A stretch of 64,000 bases of DNA from Emiliania huxleyi CCMP1516 (lineage: Eukaryota; Haptophyta; Isochrysidales; Noelaerhabdaceae): positions 58,354-122,353 of the forward strand of contig NW_005199722.1 in assembly GCF_000372725.1 (NCBI RefSeq). The letters are read 5' to 3'. Position numbers and translations under genes: made by a program. Below the pieces are notes generated by a model. The model saw nothing but the letters and a program-made list of their open reading frames with translations. It was not told the origin of the DNA and ran no database searches. Below, piece by piece: positions 33,767 to 45,532 of the stretch (its first letter is position 1; each line of letters begins with the position of its first letter).

Positions 33767-34099
33767 CCCTTTGAGCCGTGTTGTCTGTTGCGTGTGGGCC
33801 GGACACTGAGCGTATTGAGGTCCAAAATTCATCAGGTCCCCGCCCGTGCGATCTGTGTCCAGGGTTCTTTTAGCGTGCTCGACGCGTGGCACACGCTGGC
33901 ACGGCTTTTGTGTTTTGACGCACGACGACACGTGTGTGCGGGCCCCTCGAGTTGTGGCCCGTGCGCGTGCGTTAAATTTTCGTTTGTGATGTTATGTGAT
34001 GAGCGCGCGCACAGGTCAGCACAGCCTCTCGCCACTCGCGCGTCACGCTCGCTGTATATACAGTATGTACACCCGAGTGCCGAGCTCATGTCAGTGAGA
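33767..34099. other. Convergent 3' intergenic, no gene
   Basis: AT-richer spacer between the convergent lumen protein and At5g03900-like genes. Nothing recognised apart from presumed 3' UTRs. Confidence 0.5.
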
Positions 34100-35739
34100 C
34101 TATGCCGCTCCCAATCTGCCCGTCCTCCGCTCCAGCTCCGCGTCCCACGCCTCCCTCGATGGGTCGTGGGCCTCCGCCTGCTCGAGCACGTCCTTCGCCG
34201 TCGTGTAGACCACATCGTCCCGTGCCGCCTCGTGCTCTCGCCCGCGCGCCCGCAGCCGCCTCGCCGCGCGCATCCCGCGCGCGATCCGCTCGCCGTGCGG
34301 CGGCACGAACGGCAGTGGCGCCTCCGCGGCGAGGACTTGCTCTGCCAGCCTCCTCCTCCGCCGGTTGCGGCCGCGCGCCGCCCAATTATCGCGGAAGAGG
34401 CGGACGCGCCGCGCCGCCGGCAGCAGCAGCCACGCCAGCCCGTTGGTGAGGATGCCACCGTACACGAAGTTGACCACAGTCAGCGCCGCAGCGCCGCCCG
34501 CACCGCGCCGCAAGTACAGCTGCAGCGGGCCGAGGAGGCCGCCGAGGACGACGGCCGCACACAAGTTTGCGCAGGCGACGGCGTACACCTTGCGCTGCAG
34601 CGCGGCCGAGGCGCCGGTGGCGAAGGGTCGCACCCCCTCCTCCCAGTAGTCGGAGCGGTCGGCGCTCGGTCCGGAGAGGCGGCGGAGCACCGAGCCGGCC
34701 CCGCGCACGACCGGCGCGGTCGTGGGGTAGAGGCCGTAGCTGGCGTCCCTGCCGGCGGTGGCGAGCAGGTCAGGGAAGCAGTAGACGACCTGCGAGGGCT
34801 CCGAGAGGGATGAGGGCTCGAGGCTCGAGGCAAGGGAGCCTCCTCCGGTCCGGGGAAGGCGCAGACCTCGCCCTCGTCCGTGGCGACGGGCCGGCCGTCG
34901 AAGCGGAGCAGGATCGGGAGGAGCGACGGCTCGACCTCCGTCAGCCATGAAGAGGCGGACTCTGCTCCCCATGAGGAGCCGCCCGAGCGGCTTCCGCGCA
35001 CGGAAGCCCGCGGGGGGTCGAGCAGAAAGGGCCGCAGCTGCGCGGCGCACACCGCGCCTCGGCTGGCGCGGATGCAGCGCGCGACGGCGGCGAGCTGAGC
35101 CTCGCGCCGCTGCGCCGCCACGCGCGCCCGGCCGTCGCCAAACATAAAGGCGAAGCACGCCAGCGCGAGGCTCTGCTCGAGCTGCCGCGCCTCTCCGTCC
35201 GAGGCAGCTTCTGCGCCCTCTCCGCCAGCCCTTGCGCCCTCTCCGCCCGCGTCGAAAGGGCCTCCGCCTGTAAGCCGCTGCTCTCCGACGACGGCGTGAC
35301 GAAGCGCACGAAACTCGTGCCTCAGGCTCACGCGCTGCGCGTGACCGCTGCCGCGTGCGAGGAGCGGGCGCAGCGCACAGACAGACGCGAGCAGCATCAG
35401 CCCGATGCATGCCTTCCCCGCCGTCTCTGCTTGAGCGAGCGGCTGCTGGCTCTCGCGTCGTCGAGCGCGCCGCAGGACGTCGCGCGGAAACGCGTAGACG
35501 AGGTGGCCCTTCTGGGACACCTCCATGCTTCCAAGCTCTGCCGACAGAAGAGCGAGCTGCGAGCGTGCACTCGCGATGCTGCCACCACTCTCGACCGCAA
35601 CATCGGAGGCGGTGACACGGAGAAGGCGATCCGGAGTCGCTGTGCCGCAGCGCGAGACGAGCGCCGCGGTGGCGGACAAGCCAGCATTGGTGAGCGCTCG
35701 TGCGTGGGCATGCGTCGAGAGTAGAACGCTGATCAACAT
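34100..35739 (-). CDS. Plastid membrane protein, At5g03900-like
   Basis: Two exons (35739-34867, 34789-34100), 77-nt GT-AG intron, 520 aa. The first block has a winged-helix-like repeat (RLLRVTASDVAVESGGSIASARSQL, 'GHLVYAFPRDV'), then a hydrophobic segment (ACIGLMLLASVCAL). The second block has 'FMFGDGRARV', 'RASRGAVCAAQLRPFL', 'LLPILLRFDGRPVATDEGEVVYCFPDL'. Two or three hydrophobic segments follow at about 385-460 ('LCAAVVLGGLLGPLQLYL'), and then 'DVVYTTAKDVLEQ'. This order matches the chloroplast At5g03900-type family, also found in cyanobacteria. The splice is supported because it joins DEGE to VVYCFPDL exactly as the family requires. It is divergent from the Nudix gene. Confidence 0.8.
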
Positions 35740-36044
35740 CTGCCTGGCGCGACCGCTCCAGCGATCGCCCGGGCTTCACACACGAGAAAAAAATGCTAAA
35801 AATCTCTCTCTCACACGACCTCGTGACGCCTCCTGCAATTTCCTCAACCCAGCCAAGACCTTTTTTCATCGCCCTCCTCTTCGCACGGGGTGGAAAATAC
35901 TTACAACACGCCCAACCCATCGCTTTTGGGAGGCAAGCGCGTCTGTTGCAGCTTCCCAAAATGAAGAAAACGCGCGCGCGCGAGCCAGGCGGCACAGTAG
36001 TGAGCGCTCCGCGCTCCGCCACCAACCCAGCGTCCGGGTGCACA
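35740..36044. promoter_or_regulatory. Shared upstream region of two divergent genes
   Basis: 305 bp between the At5g03900-like start (35739, minus) and the Nudix start (36045, plus). Contains 'aaaaaaatgctaaaaatctctctctc', a copy of the dispersed GCTAAAAATCTCTC motif. Bidirectional promoter function is inferred from arrangement only. Confidence 0.3.
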
Positions 36045-36716
36045 ATGCCCAGCCGATCCGAGTTCGCGCTCGTCGCCGTCTCCGTGTACGCGCTCGCCCT
36101 CACCTTGCGGCACGCGCAGCTGTCCGGTCCACTCAACTCTCTTTGCACGCGCGACTTCGTCGAGCCCGCTGCCAGCGGCACTTGCCTGTGCGGAGAGAAA
36201 GAGTTCTGCTTGTGCACGCCAAGCCTCGCAGCGGACGTGATCATTGAGCTCGAGGACAGCGTCGGCACCGTGCGCCACGTTGTCTTCATTGAACGCAAGG
36301 ACGGTCGCGGCTTGGCGATGGTCGGAGGCTTCGTGAAGGTCGGTGAGAGCGCAGAGGCTGCAGCGGCGCGCGAGGCGGCCGAGGAGACCGGCCTCGAGGT
36401 GACGCAGCTGCAGCAGTGGTGTATGTTTAGCGAACCACGGCGAGATCCGCGCCGGCACACTGCTGCGCTGGTTTTCGTGGGCAGGGCGCGGGGCACACCA
36501 CGCAGCGGCGACGACGCGAAGGGCATCCGCGTGGTCTCGACCAGCGATCTGCAGCGAGCGCCGCCGAAATTCGCCTTCGACCACGGCCAGATCGTCGCAG
36601 CCTTCGTCGCGCGCCACCACCCGCTCGAAGCGCACGCGGGCTGGCGGCGGCGGAATCATCGCTCGAGCGGCGGCTCCGCTGCCGACGCGGCTTACGATGG
36701 GTCGTGTAGAGTCTAG
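36045..36716 (+). CDS. Nudix hydrolase with N-terminal membrane/signal segment
   Basis: Single exon, 223 aa. A hydrophobic N terminus (FALVAVSVYALALTL) suggests a signal or anchor; an alternative ATG at 35793 is in frame. The Nudix box GGFVKVGESAEAAAAREAAEETGLEV fits Gx5Ex7REUxEExGU with every acidic metal ligand present. A CxC pair (CLCGEKEFCLCTP) lies before the Nudix fold, and 'VVFIERKDGRGLAMVGGFV' is the usual strand leading into the box. It should hydrolyse a nucleoside-diphosphate-linked compound; the substrate cannot be read from the sequence. Confidence 0.85.
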   Translation: MPSRSEFALVAVSVYALALTLRHAQLSGPLNSLCTRDFVEPAASGTCLCGEKEFCLCTPSLAADVIIELEDSVGTVRHVVFIERKDGRGLAMVGGFVKVGESAEAAAAREAAEETGLEVTQLQQWCMFSEPRRDPRRHTAALVFVGRARGTPRSGDDAKGIRVVSTSDLQRAPPKFAFDHGQIVAAFVARHHPLEAHAGWRRRNHRSSGGSAADAAYDGSCRV

Positions 36717-36931
36717 AGATCAAATGCAATGCTAACTATCCCTGCGTGATTTCTCGACACAATCACGTCTCTCCTCTGCCACTGAACTCGAGGTGGCAAG
36801 AAGGCCCTCTGAGGGGCGTGTCCGCTTGCACACGTGTCTCTGTCTGTATGAGGCCTTGCGTCTCATCCTATCCGGCCGCGCGCCGTGCGCACCAAAGATG
36901 GTGCTTCGGCCCTCACGGCTTCGGCCTCTGC

Positions 36932-37587
<656 letters not shown>

Positions 37588-37803
37588 GCTGCTGCACTGC
37601 GATCGGGAAGCTGCTATAGCTGGTACCGCGACCAGCGGGTAGGCGCGGAAGCGCAAGCTTGCGAGTGCGGTGTGTGCAGCCAGCGCGATCATGCACTCCC
37701 AGTGAAAAAAGAAAAACCCCGTTCCTTCCCAGCTCTCACGCCGCGCGTAGGGCCCTTAGGGGCCTAGAGAACACAACCCCGTCTTCCTTTTCTCCCAGTA
37801 AGC
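37588..37803. promoter_or_regulatory. Short divergent intergenic region
   Basis: 216 bp separate the starts of HINT1 (minus) and the multi-TM gene (plus). It contains a near-palindrome agggcccttaggggcct at 37749. Shared promoter is inferred. Confidence 0.25.
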
Positions 37804-38977
37804 ATGAAGTACGTACGTACTAAAACGGAAAGCGAAGTCTGTGACACGCTGGCACGCAAATGCGATATGGAGACGGCCGATGCGGCAGAGGGGCGGGCAG
37901 GGCAGCTGGAGGAGATGTTGGCCAGCAATGCATTGGCGATGGAGACAGCCGAAGCGGCAGAGGGGCGTGCAGGCCAGCTGGACGAGATGTTGGAGAAGGT
38001 CGGCGAGCCGTTCAGCCCTGGTACGGCCAATGAGAGCCAGGTGGGAGGCATCACGCGTGCTCTCCCGCGCGACAGCGTCTACGGCAATGCGATACTCCTT
38101 TGGCTCAACGCGCTTCCAGAGACGCGCGCCACCGACTTCTTCCTACACGGCAACGGCGCATTGCCACTGCTCCTCTCCTACCTCATCCAGACAACGCTCG
38201 CTGCCTACCTGATGCAGTCGGTCGTCGAGGCGGAGGCGCTGGACGCGAGCTGTAGCAACGGGAGCCCGCTCCTCCGCGCCGTCGCGACGTGTACCTTTGC
38301 GTTGCTAGGGCTGCGCGACCTGGTCGAGTCGTACGAGATACACCTGTGGCTGGGCGAGTTTCGCACTGTCCCGGCCATGGAACTGCTGCGCTTTCAAAGG
38401 TGCTCAAATGGCGTCAGAGGCGTACACGTACACACTCACCTCCGTGCAGTCGGCTTGGCCCAAACTGTGGGTAGGTACCTTGACCGGCATCCACGCGCGC
38501 TTGCGCAGTACGGCTCAGGAGCCGCGGTCACGCGGCCTGTCAGCGGCATTACGGCAAGGGAGCGCGCCGCCTTTTACGTGTGCATCATCGGCGGCAAGGT
38601 TGCTGTCGCGCTCCTCGTCCTGCTCTCCGGCAGTGGGCGCCGGCTCTTCGAACCGGGGGGGCGAGCTCGGCGCACCCTCACGGATGACACCCCGCCGCAG
38701 GCTCGTGCTGCGCTCTCCGTCCAACCACGACCTCATCCTCAACGCAGTGGCCGCTGGATTTGTGATGGAGCAGGACGAGCTCGTCTTCGCACTCTGTGTG
38801 AGCCACACCGCGCAAGCGTACGGCTCCAACTGCCCACTGATCGGGCTGCACGCTGCACGCGTCGCGCGTTATAGCGCTTCGAGGCTCAAGCTCTTTGACC
38901 GATGGGCGTGGGTGAGCGTCGCCCTGCTCTCGGCCGTCGTGGGCATCACGACTGGGCTGTGGTGTGGGACTGGATAA
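37804..38977 (+). CDS. Multi-pass membrane protein, unknown family
   Basis: Exons 37804-38399, 38450-38470 (optional 21-nt microexon in phase), 38544-38636, 38701-38977; up to 328 aa. The N terminus carries two copies of a META(D/E)AAEGRAGQL(E/D)EML unit. Hydrophobic segments: 'ALPLLLSYLIQTTLAAYLM', 'AVATCTFALLGLRDLV', 'AAFYVCIIGGKVAVALLVLL' and 'WVSVALLSAVVGITTGLW'. Between the last two lies 'DLILNAVAAGFVMEQDELVF', a motif I associate with uncharacterised protist TM proteins. The last intron has a GC donor (agtgg|gcgccg). Confidence 0.6.
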
Positions 38978-39393
38978 AATACTCGTTTGCGTGTGATGCT
39001 GGCGTTGTAATCCGCGGGGCGCTCAGACGCGAGACACAGGGCGTTCCCCACGCCCACCCCCGCTCTCTCCCGCTCTCGCGTCTCGGCCTCTCCGTCCTCG
39101 CGCGCGGGGCCTCAAACCCTCGATCGCCCGCCTCTCCGTCCTGCGGGCCGCTGCGCCTGCGCGAGCGCTGTCAGCCTGTCAGCGGTCGCTGCGTGCGCCT
39201 CCGTGCGGCCTCGTGCTCGAGATGCACGATGTGTTATTGCCACACACCCGTCCCCCTTGGGCCAGGTACCAATTTTGTCGAATTTATTTCAAAATCTGCA
39301 GGCGCGGAGCGCCTGCGAAAATTTTGAAGAAATTTGCGGTCGGGCCTGATTTTCATCAAGATCTTTCAAATTTGCGGTGTGGAGTTGGGGGGT

Positions 39394-39715
39394 GGGTTAG
39401 GTTAGGGTTATTAGGGTTAGAGGGTTAGGGTTAGGGTTAGGGTTAGGGTTAGGGTCAGGGTTAGTCTGGTTGTGTCTGTATATGCCAGCGTTGCAGGGTT
39501 CTGCGCTGGGATCTGGCCCCACAGCGCCGACGACTAAGACTCAGCCCCACACGCTGACCTAGGGTTAGGGTTAGGGTTAGGGTTAGGGTTAGGGTTAGGG
39601 TTAGGGTTAGTCTTCTTGTGTTTGTATGCCAGCGTTGCAGAGTTCTGCGCTGGGATCTGGCCCCAGCGCCGACGAGTAAGACTCAGCACCGCACGCCGCT
39701 GCCTGAGCTGACCCC
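39394..39715 (+). repeat. Interstitial telomere-like module 1
   Basis: TTAGGG arrays at 39394-39465 and 39560-39610, each followed by a related ~95-105 bp spacer (gccagcgttgcag.gttctgcg, gggatctggcccc, agcgccgacga). The G-rich strand is the plus strand in both arrays. Sequence continues on both sides, so this is not a chromosome end. The spacer after array 2 leads directly into the 182-bp satellite. The stretch 38978-39393 has no gene. Confidence 0.9.
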
Positions 39716-40545
39716 ACCAATCGCCGCCTCAGGGCGCCAGCCACCTCTTACACGCGGCCGGCGCCCTCTCGCGGCAAAAGGGTCGAGCGAGCGGGCAGAG
39801 TCGCGATGTCTGCGCACCCGCGTGCCGATGGGCGGCACACGCAACCGAGAGAGGCCCTGTCGCGCCGCCAGTAGCGTTCTCCGCACTCCCCACGCCACCA
39901 ATTGCCGCCTCAGGACGCCAGCCACCTCTTACACGCGGCCGGCGCCCTCTCGCGGCAAAAGGGTCGAGCGAGCGGGCAGAGTCGCGCGATGTCTGCGCAC
40001 CCGCGTGCCGATGGGCGGCACACGCAACCGAGAGAGGCCCTGTCACGCCGCCAGTAGCGTTCCGCACTCCCCACGCCACCAATTGCCGCCTCAGGGCGCC
40101 AGCCACCTCTTACACGCGGCCGGCGCCCTCTCGCGGCAAAAGGGTCGAGCGAGCGGGCAGAGTCGCGCGATGTCTGCGCACCCGCGTGCCGATGGGCGGC
40201 ACACGCAACCGAGAGAGGCCCTGTCACGCCGCCAGTAGCGTTCTCCGCACTCCCCACGCCACCAATTGCCGCCTCAGGGCGCCAGCCACCTCCTTACACG
40301 ATTACACGCGGCCGGCGCCTTCTCGCGGCAAAAGGGTCGAGCGAGCGGGCAGAGTCGCGCGATGTCTGCGCACCCGCGTGCCGATGGGCGGCACACGCAA
40401 CCGAGAGAGGCCCTGTCACGCCGCCAGTAGCGTTCCGCACTCCCCACGCCACCAATTGCCGCCTCAGGGCGCCAGCCACCTCTTACACCCGGCCGGCGCC
40501 CTCTCGCGGCAAAAGGGTCGAGCGAGCGGGCAGAGTCGCGATGTC
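39716..40545 (+). repeat. ~182-bp tandem satellite, 4.5 units
   Basis: Units start near 39716, 39897, 40078, 40261 and 40451 (last partial). Each has accaattgccgcctcagg, ccggcgccctctcgcgg, gggtcgagcgagcgggca, cgtgccgatgggcgg and gagaggccctgtc. The period is 181-190 bp, and the fourth unit has a ~7-bp insertion. Long ORFs here are by-products of the repeat. Confidence 0.95.
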
Positions 40546-40639
40546 CCTGCGCACCTGGGTGTTCGCCGCCTATATGCTCTATCCTGTGCCAAGACGGACA
40601 CATTTTGACAATCAAAATCTACCTCAAAATTTGCGGCCG

Positions 40640-41117
40640 CCCCTCGAAATTAACTGCGCCGCCTCGCGCGCAAATTCGCGCGCGGCAGCGTCGACCGCAC
40701 GGCCTACTCGCCCAAGTACTCGCTCTCTTTTATGTCCCACCATGCAGAGCGCATCTCTCTCTCTGTTGTGCGAGGCGTGAACCGCGCCATTCGCTCTCAC
40801 CTGGCAACCCTGTCTGCACGTCTCGCGCGCGCGTGAACAGGGCAATCGGGCCAAGACTAAGGCTGCAGGCGTCGGCCCCGGGTGCTGCGAGGGCGCTCCC
40901 GTTGAGGTGTCCATCTTATGTGCAGTGGGGCTAACACTGTAGCGCGTCGGCAGGATCCCCAAAACCGTCGTAAACCCCCCAAAATTGAAGTCGACCGCCC
41001 AAAGCTGTCCCCCCCCGCAAACTTTAACCCTCCATAAACATCATTTTGCAGGGGCTCCAGGCCCCAAATGACGTGTGAGTGTTAGAGTTGTTTGGTATTG
41101 AGGCCCGCCGCCTAAAC
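40640..41117 (+). repeat. Degenerate first copy of duplicated module
   Basis: 40661-40836 repeats 41300-41477 (gcgcgcggcagcgtcgaccg, tatgtcccaccatgcagagc, ctctgttgtgcgaggcgtg). 40971-41101 repeats 41531-41657 (ttgaagtcgaccgcccaaag, cataaacatcattttgcagg, gtgttagagttgtttgg). It is a tandem duplication whose first copy is truncated and mutated. Confidence 0.85.
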
Positions 41118-41477
41118 ATGGGCTGCAAGGCGCGCGGGCAACCCGGCCAACCCTTCGACCACAAGAACGGCCACGGCTACGTCAAGGCGCATCGCGGTTT
41201 CTACCACGACGCGATCTTTGTCAAGCGCAACAACTTCAACCTGCTGCTCCACGAGACGTTCGGCGGCGGCTTCTCGCCCACCGCCGTTCTCAAGCTGCGC
41301 CGCCTCGCGCGCAAAGTCGCGCGCGGCAGCGTCGACCGCACGGCCTACTCGCCCAAGTACTCGCTTTCTTTTATGTCCCACCATGCAGAGCGCATCTCTC
41401 TCTCTGTTGTGCGAGGCGTGAACCGCGCCATTCGCTCTCACCTGGCAACCCTGTCTGCACGTCTCGCGCGCGCGTGA
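41118..41477 (+). CDS. Mobile-element ORF, unknown
   Basis: 119 aa, basic and rich in Arg/His: 'FDHKNGHGYVKAHRGFYHD', 'NNFNLLLHETFGGGFSP', 'HHAERISLSVVRGVNRAI'. The C-terminal 60 residues are duplicated in degenerate form at 40661-40836. It is enclosed between copies of the GTTAGAGTTGTTTGGTATTG repeat, so it probably belongs to the element represented by those repeats. No family recognised. Confidence 0.4.
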   Translation: MGCKARGQPGQPFDHKNGHGYVKAHRGFYHDAIFVKRNNFNLLLHETFGGGFSPTAVLKLRRLARKVARGSVDRTAYSPKYSLSFMSHHAERISLSVVRGVNRAIRSHLATLSARLARA

Positions 41478-41501
41478 ACAGGGCTCCAGGCCCCAAATGA
41501 C

Positions 41502-41657
41502 GTGTGAGTGTTAGAGTTGTTTGGTATTGAACCCCCCAAAATTGAAGTCGACCGCCCAAAGCTGTCCCCCCCCGCAAACTTTAAACCTCCATAAACATCA
41601 TTTTGCAGGGGCTCCAGGCCCCAAATGACGTGTGAGTGTTAGAGTTGTTTGGTATTG
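41502..41657 (+). repeat. GTTAGAGTTGTTTGGTATTG repeat cluster
   Basis: The phrase gtgagtgttagagttgtttg plus gtattg occurs at 41077-41101, 41502-41529, 41631-41657 and 61349-61374, and inverted at 21452-21477. At 61349 and in the minus-strand copy it continues into gctaaaaatctctctc. It probably marks the terminus of a dispersed element. Confidence 0.75.
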
Positions 41658-42660
41658 TCACTGATAGCGTCGCAAGCAGCGACGCCACTGTCACCGGGCA
41701 CAGCGCTGCCGCCTTGAAAGGTCGGTTCGAGTCGAGTCGCACACTGCACACCTTCCGCAGCGCCCAGATCGTGTCGTACCAGTCCGGGTCGTACTGCGGC
41801 GCCATCACGCGCCAAACTCGCGAGTAACCGCTGAGCCCGTCGAGGAAGGTCTTCACGTACGCCATGCCGTAGTACCGCTCCCCTGCCTCCGCGCCCTTGG
41901 TGTGCTTCGCCTTCCTCCCCTTCGCTGCAAACGATGCTGTCCCGTCCACATGGTCGCACACAAACCCTCCCAACGGCACCAGCCTGTTCGCCACCATCGC
42001 CAGGTACAGAGCCACCAGCCGCGGGTCGATAGCTGTCCCTGCGCCCTCGCTTCCGTCGAGCGGCGGGTTGTGCCGCCATCCGCACGGGTAAAAGCACTGC
42101 ACAAACGTCGCAAATGTCGCCAGCCACGCCGTGTGCTGGCGGTAGTTTGATGCCGCCCTCGCCACGATCGCCTTGCGACCCTGCTCCACCGCCACGTCAT
42201 CCAGCAGCGCCTTGTGCTCCGCAGTCACTGTGTTGCCGTCGGCGCCGTCTCTCCTCGCCATCTTGACGACGGAGTCCGTCATCTTCTCCAAACCCGCCGC
42301 CAAATCGGCAGCAGTGCCAGCCCCGGCAGCCGTCTTTCGCTCCTTTCGTCGAGCCACAACGTATTTGTCCGGACCGTCGAGGCGGGCATCGAACACTCGT
42401 TCGAGCATCGTGGACGACGCCCTCACCGGCGCCCCCGCGTCGTCGTTGGCTTTGTTCGCCGCCTTGTCTGCTGCCACCTTCCGCAAATCGAGCTGCGCCC
42501 GCACTGCCGCCATCGCGTTCGTCGCCTGCGAGGCGACCTTCGCCACCTTGGCCTTCCTCTCCCGCTCTGCCGCCGCCTTCCGGTCCTCGCGGCGGTCCGC
42601 CAGCGGGTTGTCTCCGGCGTCAGCAGCCACGATCATGGCCGTGACACCCTCGCCTGCCAT
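41581..42660 (-). pseudogene. Truncated recombinase-like protein
   Basis: Open frame from the ATG at 42660. The N-terminal 150 residues are charged and Ala/Lys-rich (coiled). The next ~150 contain 'NYRQHTAWLATFATFVQCFYP', 'DPRLVALYLAMVANRLVPLG', 'AYVKTFLDGLSGYSRVW' and 'YDTIWALRKVC'. These resemble the SAM-like core-binding domain that precedes the catalytic domain of tyrosine recombinases (Crypton or phage-integrase type). The frame then runs into the GTTTGGTATTG repeat at 41657 and ends with no catalytic R..HxxR..Y region. So it is truncated by the repeat or by an internal deletion. Assignment is tentative. Confidence 0.4.
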
Positions 42661-43077
42661 GCCGAATCTCGGCCGATTGACGCGCGTCCCAAAAGTCGCC
42701 AAAAGTGGCGGCGCGTCGCAATCACCCGCCCGCCGTCCCGGCGGTCCCGCAGCTCGCGCACATCTCCCTCTTAACCCACCTGTAACATCACATTAAGGTA
42801 TTGCTAAAAATCGAAATTTGCTGATCAAAATTTGTGCGGTGGCCCGGATCGAAACCTGTACTTTGGCCAACGTCCCCCGATATAAACCCATGCTATACGG
42901 CTATTTTTTATATATATACGAGTGGGCTCGGGCGGGGATTTTAGCCAATGTGCGAGGTCCGAGGAGCTGAGATGTCGTGCATATAGTCTTAGCGCGACTC
43001 TCTGTCTACTCTCTGAATCTCCTCTCTGACCGTGACGACACTCTCGATTGTGGGACCTGTCCGATCAACCCGCAGCC
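42661..43077. other. Intergenic, AT-rich patch
   Basis: No gene. It includes 'aaggtattgctaaaaatcg' at 42797, a partial copy of the dispersed repeat, and a short TA-rich run near 42905. Confidence 0.4.
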
Positions 43078-45500
43078 CTAGAGAGGCCGTTCGCGCCTCT
43101 TGGCTCCCGAGCCGGCCGCCTTGCCCTCTTTGCGCACGCCTTTGCGCTTGACGGCAGAGACGAGCGCTGCGAGAGTCCCGTCGCCCCCGCCGCCCCCGCC
43201 GCCCGGCGGCTGACGGCGGGGCGCAACCGCCGCCGCCTCGCGCCCCTCGGTGTGCCTGCGCGAGATCTCGGAGAGGAGCGCCTCCGAGGCGTGCGTGCGC
43301 ACGAAGCGCGGGTCGTTCGGGTCGACGGCGTAGTCCGCCGACGAGAAGAGCCGGCTGAAGCGCGCGTCGTCCATGTCGAGCTTGAAGCCGTCGTCCGATG
43401 GACCCGCGCCGCCTCCCGCCTTCGCCCTCCGGCCCTTGGCGCCCTTCTTCTGCTTGAGCTCGAGCCGCCGCACGTCGTACCCCTTGCGTGCGCCGCCGCC
43501 CCCGCCACCCTCCTCGTCGCCGCCGTCCATCATCAAGAGCTCTAGCTCGGCGTTCGCCTTGCCGCCCCCCTCGGAGCGCCCTCCCGCGCCCTCCTCCTCA
43601 GCGGCCGCGCCTCGCTTCTTCTTGCCCCGCCGCCGCTCCTTGCGCTCCCCGCTCGATGCCGAGGATGCATTCGCCGGCCGCTTCTTCGACGCGCGTGGCG
43701 GCGGCGCCTCAGCCTCGCCGACGTCGTCATCGCTGAAGGCGGCGTCTCCGCCTCCTCCGCCGCCGCCAGCCTCGTCGTCGCTAAAGGCGCTCTCGAAGAA
43801 CGCGTCCCCCTCCACAGCGCCGCTGGCGCCACCGCCGCCGCCCTCTTCGTCGCCCTCCTCGTCGCTCTCCTCGCCGCTGCCCTCCGCGCCGCTCTCGTCG
43901 GCCGCCGCCGCAGCGGCCTCCTTGCGCGCCCGCCGCTTCTCGCGCATCTTGCGCTGCTGCGCCTGCCACACCGTCTCCTCGGCCGCCTCGCCGTCGCCGC
44001 CGCGCCCGCCGCGCTTGCCCTGCTTGCCGCCCGGCGCGGTGAAAGTCGCCTCCATCCCCATGTCGGCGTCTTCGACGTCGGCGGCTCCACCCGTTCGGAG
44101 CAGCTCGCCGAGCCGCTTCGCCGAGCCGCGCTTCGGCGGCGGCGCGGCGCCTTCGAACTCGAAGTCCGCCTCACCGTCCGAGTCGGAGGAGGAGGCGAGG
44201 AAGGCGGCGTAGTCCTGGGGAGGCGGTGGGCGGTGAGTGAGTCACACCGTCGGCAGGCGAGGGAACAGCGTAGTCCAGCCTTGCCCATCGCATCTCGGAG
44301 AATCTCGTGAATCTAAGTGAATCTCGAAGAGTCTCGGCGGATCTCGGCGAATCTCGCGCCTGCTCGCGCAGCTCGCCCTTGGTGAAGTCTCGCTTCATCA
44401 CCTGGGTCCGCTCCGACTCATCCGCGTCCCAAGACAGCTGCACCTGCGGGGCGCACCAGGGACAGGTCAGGGACAGGTCATGAGCAGGCAGACCATGTGC
44501 ACGCCATGGAGTGGACTCGTCACTCGTCATGGACAGGTCATGGACAGGTCATGGATGGACAGGTCATGGACAGGTCATGGACAGGTCATGGACAGGTCAC
44601 GGACAGGTCACGGACAGGTCATGGACAGGTCATGGATGGACAGGTCATGTCACGGACTCGTGTGCGACAGCCGCACCTTCGACTGCTGCAGCGCGGAGCT
44701 CGAGAAAGACGGCGCGCTGTACCGGGGCGGCAGCGTGGTCGCGGCGTCGCGCGGCGTGCGCTCAAAGCTCATCTCGTCGGGGATGAAGCGCAGGTCGAGC
44801 GACATCGCCTACCCGCTCACGCACCGCTCGTGAACTCGTCGGCCGATGGCGCGCGCGGCTCGAGGCTCGCTGCAGCAAAGCTTCGCCGAGTACTCGAACT
44901 CGGCGCCGTCGCACTCGGCGTAGAGGTGCTCCGCCGTGGCCACGCTGTCGCAGACTACCACGCCGTAGTAGTAGCGGAAGCGAGACAGCTCGTACCGCCG
45001 CAGCTTCTCGTTGTCCGCCTCGGCGCCGTCCGCCTCTTCGCCCTCCTCGCCCCCGCCGGCCTGCTGCTGCTGCTGCCAGACGCCTGCCGGGCCACTCACA
45101 TCCTCGCGAGCCTACAGACGTGCCGCGAAGGTGTCAGGAACGGGCCTCTTGGCGTGAACGGTGGGGCGCGTGGCCGGTAAGGCAGTGTCTTCGGAAGAGT
45201 CTCGCGCCTGCTGCTCCGCCCCAAAGTCAGAGAGGTAGACCGAGACAGAGCGGATGGCGCCGCCCGCGGGCTCGAACGACTTGAGGACGGCGAGCAGGTC
45301 GACCGCGCGCACCTGGTCCCAGTTGAGGTTGCACACCGCCAGCCGTCGTGTCCCCTCCGACACGCGCGGCACCGCCTCCGCCTGATCGAGGTACTCCACC
45401 AGCGCCGCCTGCTCCTCTTCGCCGCCCGCCTCCTCGTCCGAGGTCGCCTCCTCGGTCATGTCAGACAGGTTGCCATCCTCCTCGCCCTCCTCGCCGGAGG

Positions 45501-45532
<32 letters not shown>

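Noticed and set aside
34100-36526. Single 808-aa minus-strand ORF
   Set aside because: Only its 3' third matches the At5g03900-like family; the first two exons of that protein are in another frame joined by a clear intron, and the rest is antisense to the Nudix gene.
39394-39610. True chromosome end
   Set aside because: Sequence continues with genes on both sides of the TTAGGG arrays.
39618-40608. Overlapping ORFs over the 182-bp satellite
   Set aside because: Open only because the repeat lacks stops; no conserved protein.
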